A stretch of 64,000 bases of DNA, taken from the NCBI RefSeq assembly GCF_009870125.1, contig NC_046679.1, positions 558,001 through 622,000 of the forward strand. Direction: 5' to 3'. The position numbers and the translations under genes are program-made. This DNA is from Drosophila pseudoobscura. Its lineage: Eukaryota; Arthropoda; Insecta; Diptera; Drosophilidae. The notes beneath the pieces are model-generated. The model was given only the letters and a program-made list of their open reading frames with translations, was not told the DNA's origin and did no database searches. Of this stretch, positions 60,331 through 64,000 are shown one piece after another (position 1 is the first letter of the stretch; every line of letters starts with the position of its first letter).

Positions 60331-63300
60331 ATTGTTGGACAGGGAATTTTTATCTTTTAATTAAAAGTGATGCGACTGCTCCTTTAATTTCTCCTGTCAG
60401 GAGTTGGAGTAGAGCATCCCCGAGACGTGGCAGGACCATCCTGCCTGTCCTCTCCTCATGTTCTCTCGCCCATATGTAGGTGAGCATTAATTAAGGATTT
60501 TACGATTGTTCCCCATGTGGAACGCGGGCCGAGCAGGTCCTGCCACAGAATCTCCGAGAAGCTGGCACTGTCCGCATTTTTGTTTTATTCGCTGACTCTC
60601 GGATACATGTATGAATGTTTATTCATATAATAAAATAAATTATATGTTTTTCAAGTGGCTCGGCGCATGGCGGCAGCTGCTTTTCACTCATTTCCCTCTG
60701 TCCAGGAAGAGAGAGCGCGGGGCGCAGGGATCATTAGGGTTCAGCCGAGAGGCTAATTGACTTTCAGCTTCTGCGGCCTTTTGTGTTTGTTGGCAGAGAT
60801 TGCGATGATGCCGGAGAAATGAGGGAAAAGCATCTGACAATCAAAGAATGCAAATTCGTAGCTCAACAAATCGTACTGGAATGTGTGTGCGTATAGATAG
60901 ATTTGTATCTTTTATAAGTAATCAAAGAATATGCATTATAGAAGTTTCTGATACTTCTTTATCGAATAATATCCTTAACTATCTGTCTTTTCAAAGTACA
61001 TAATCAAGTCTATCTATCCATCTGTCTATACAACTATTTCTACACCCATCTATTGATACATTCTTTCAGTCTATTCGTATATTCTCCATTCTCTTTCTCT
61101 CTTTTCGAATTCCACGCACTAAAATTCTCTTCTCTCTCATTCTCTTTTTTGCAGGTAAGCAAGCTTCTGCTTCTGCCCCCGCACTACAAATGTTTCCCCC
61201 CCTTTTCCTGGCTGGCTTTCCCGAGTAAGTTTCCATTCAGAGAATGTATTCATTGTTCCATTCATTCATTCATTTGCTCCGCATCCATATCTCTCACTCC
61301 AAACTCATTTCCACGGACTAATCGGAGGAAAAACGGAGCACATACTACACATATCTCTCTCTCTCTCCCTCTCTCTGTACTTCTGCTTCTGGCCAAGTTA
61401 ACGCACAGCAGAGCACAGCACTAAAGACTAAAGACTAAAGACTAAAGAGCATGAATATCTGTATATGTGGAAAATGAAACACAAAGATACACGCACACAT
61501 GGCTGCATACACATGCGGTGTGGCTGGTGTATCTGTGTGTGCATGAACAAGCAGTTATTTATAAGTTTTTCTGGCAAAAAATCAGCAACTTTTCCCGTTG
61601 ATCTCCAAGTATAGAGCGTTGGCGCGTTGCCAAAAGCGAATTGCGCATACGCCGTGTGGTCTATTCGTTGGATGTCTCTCTGTGTCTGTGTCTTTACGAG
61701 AATGTGTGCCACTGTATGCCCCACCATGCTAATTCAGCGCCCCCCTACTGCCAACATCTGGAGAAAAACTCTCTTACGGAGATCCACTATTCTCCTTTGG
61801 TTTTCTGCATGCTTTTTAAGCTGTCTCTGAAAAGGTCAGGGCGGCCCAGAGATGGCCCCTCCCACTCCCACCCCTGCCCCTGCCTCTCCCTCCGAGCTGT
61901 CCCATCTGCCAAATTGTTTGTCAGCTTTTCTCACATTTTCACATCGCATTTTCATCACATTCGTTGTGGGAATTTGTGTTTTTCTTCTGGCTCATTAATT
62001 TGCGTCTAATTAGTTTTGATTTTCGTTTGTCAATTGCTTGGAACAAGGACTACTCATCATACCCTCTCACCATTCCCCACACCACCCCTCTAAGCATCGC
62101 ATCTTGCCACTTTTCCGACTTGACTTTGGCAAAGAACTTGGGCACTTGGGAGATGGGAGATCAAAGAATGCGGCAAATAAATGTTAAATAAATATTAAAT
62201 AAATACTAGAAGTCAGTGCGGTTGTCCCTGTTCTCTGGGCACTCCTCCACTCTTCTCCCACCCTCCGTGACGGCTGTCGGCCAATGCCAAAAGTGAGAAA
62301 TTGACTGTCTGTCCGGCGTTTAAAGCGATTTTCAATAGGAGATCCCTGCCGCGTCGATGGCTGCGGTCCAAGAATGTTGCAGCCTCCATTCCCCCACTAC
62401 CCCCCACCTCCCCCCCTCCCCTTCCCCTCCTTCCGCTATGTGTAGGATCCGTTCGTTGACCAAATTTGGTCATCGCAGAGGCAGACGCAGAGGCAGTTGC
62501 AAATGCAATCAAAATCAACAGCAAGAAAAATTCGTTTCGTTGTCATTCTCCTCGGCCTTTGCTTCTGCTGGGTTTTTCATTGTTGTTTTGTTTTCCTTAA
62601 TGTTATTTTCCTCGTTTTCAATACCCTCTGCCGAAGGGGAGCATGATGGCTTTCAGAGAGACACAGATCAGAAGCAACGTTCGAGCTCCCAGGGTATCCA
62701 CACGTTCGGCACTCGCTGTTACCCCTTTCCTTCGGATGTTGTTCTTTTGAAATCTTCAGACATTCAGACATTTTGGCATGCAATAAAAACAAGCCCCAAA
62801 ACAGAAATGCAGCAGAGGCAGCAGAAGCAGATGCCCCTAAAAAGGGGGTAGAGGAGGAGGAGGAGGAGGAGGGTGGGAGCAAAGTGGCAGCTTGTTGCAC
62901 GGTGAAGGAGAGCGGGCGGGGAGGCCTGGCATTTTGGCCAAGAGCCAACGCTTTTGTCCGAGGACCAACGTCGAAGGGACTCCCCTGCCTGGCCCCTTAC
63001 CCCTTCTTCATTACCTTCCACCTCCCGCCGCCCGCTTGGCAGATGCCACCGCTAAATGGATGAAATAATGTATTCATTTCTTCGGGTGGCAATTGCCTGA
63101 TGGTCAAGCATTTAACACTTTCCCCCAAGAGTCAGAGGGGCATGGAAATGGCAGTGGAAATGGGGGAAATGGCTGTGGAAATGGGAACATTAATGGACTG
63201 GTCACTCAATTGGATGATGGGGATGGCAGGCAGGGAGGGACGGATGGCATTCGTCCAGGGCCAAAATAAAAAATTCAGCTTTGAACAGATTTCACGAGAG

Positions 63301-64000
63301 AGCGGCCGGAACCACAGTAACAGCCGGAACCCCAATGAAAACTCAGATGATTTCTTGTTTTTTTCATCCAAAGAACATTTATTCGTTTAATTTAATTCGA
63401 TATCCGCTTCGTTTTCTCTGTTTTGATTTCGATTTCCATTTCGATTTCAAGTTTCGATTTTCCATTTCATTGTTTCAAGATCTAGCTACAAAGTTCGGTA
63501 CATTTTCGGGGGTTTAGTGGGGGACTTGCTTAGCACTTAGCCTATCGACTGGACTCAATCGATCGTTAACTAACTCTATTATTGTTCGAATGTATATATC
63601 ATATATCATATATCATGTATGGTATGCATATATCTATGTGTACAGGCATATATATAGACCCTAAAGTGTTCCATTATGTGTTCGATTTCGATTTTCGTTT
63701 GCGTAAAACCTTTTTAATTTTCGATTAAATACATTTTGATTTGCTCTTCGATATGATATGGGGCGTTACTATCCTTTGTGTGCTCTGTCTGTTTGTGTGG
63801 GGTGTGTGTTTGGAAAATGGAAAATTCCCCCTCTTTAAGCGGCAAATTTAAGCCAAAAACTTAGACGCAAACTTGGCCTCAGCTCTCGCTTAGTGCTTGG
63901 GAAACATTTGATGAAACTTTAATTTCCATTTGGACACACTGACAGCAATCAGTGGAAGTTGCAACAACCCTTGAAGCCTGCCCCTGCCCCTGCCCCTCCA
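60331..64000. other. right end, intron-like, nothing recognised
   Basis: AT-rich sequence with TC tracts and ATAT repeats (63590-63655). Open frames are short or low-complexity and show no domain. If exons A to C belong to one gene, its shared exons should lie beyond the right edge. Confidence 0.4.

Noticed and set aside
61140-61240. possible exon at TTTTTTGCAG
   Set aside because: The acceptor is strong, but it is followed at once by GTAAGC. That leaves a zero-length exon, so it may be a recursive splice site at most; no coding content.
1-64000. search for tRNA, rRNA, LTR or other virus-like elements
   Set aside because: No cloverleaf with a TTCGA-type loop, no rRNA sequence, no paired long terminal repeats and no reverse transcriptase, integrase or capsid frames were recognised by eye.

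Overview
This is animal nuclear DNA from a fruit fly (genus Drosophila). The genes have short GT-AG introns, the long introns are rich in CA, TC and GAGA repeats, and a recognisable Drosophila J-domain gene (Jdp) lies in the middle. A dispersed repeat at about 50.4-51.5 kb resembles the DINE-1/Helentron-type elements I associate with the obscura group. The genus is well supported; the species group is a guess from memory.

Layout. (1) 1.4-24.1 kb is a dense array of paralogous prolyl 4-hydroxylase alpha-subunit genes (PH4alpha family: Fe(II)/2-oxoglutarate enzymes of the ER lumen that hydroxylate proline, classically in collagen, in a complex with protein disulfide isomerase). I resolve eleven family members from exon homology and splice sites. 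Two are on the minus strand: a degenerate copy at 1.4-3.4 kb and an intact gene at 4.0-5.9 kb. The other nine are on the plus strand. Eight of those are two copies of one four-gene block (6.06-13.40 kb and 13.90-21.20 kb), each in the order P, Q, R, S. R is a copy with no catalytic domain. A last, separate gene lies at 21.9-24.1 kb. (2) 25.9-33.4 kb is Jdp on the minus strand, with four coding exons rebuilt into a 186-residue DnaJ protein. (3) From about 39 kb to the right edge the plus strand carries three short open first-coding-exon candidates (40230, 46472, 57630). All three end at good splice donors in phase 0, so they could be alternative promoters/N-termini of one large gene whose shared exons lie beyond the window. 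From memory of the Drosophila 99F-100A map I suggest tropomodulin (tmod), but nothing in this window encodes its diagnostic domain.

How it works together. The PH4alpha members share one architecture: signal peptide, N-terminal dimerisation helices, TPR-like peptide-binding domain, then the catalytic double-stranded beta helix. They differ in their active sites. The 4.0, 8.2, 11.3, 16.0, 19.2 and 21.9 kb genes keep the HxD...H...K set. The 6.2 and 14.0 kb pair has R for the 2-oxoglutarate lysine. The 10.2 and 18.0 kb pair lost the catalytic domain. The leftmost gene has lost the HxD block and the distal His and Lys. The two blocks are nearly identical overall, with one 1,868-bp stretch in which I see no difference. 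Yet P and Q each differ sharply between copies in one short segment, the loop that by family structure closes over the peptide substrate.

The most notable non-coding signal is a 600-bp stretch at 52.8-53.4 kb with 15 CACCT/AGGTG boxes. No tRNA, rRNA, CRISPR array, LTR element or other virus-like element was seen. All comparisons were made by eye.
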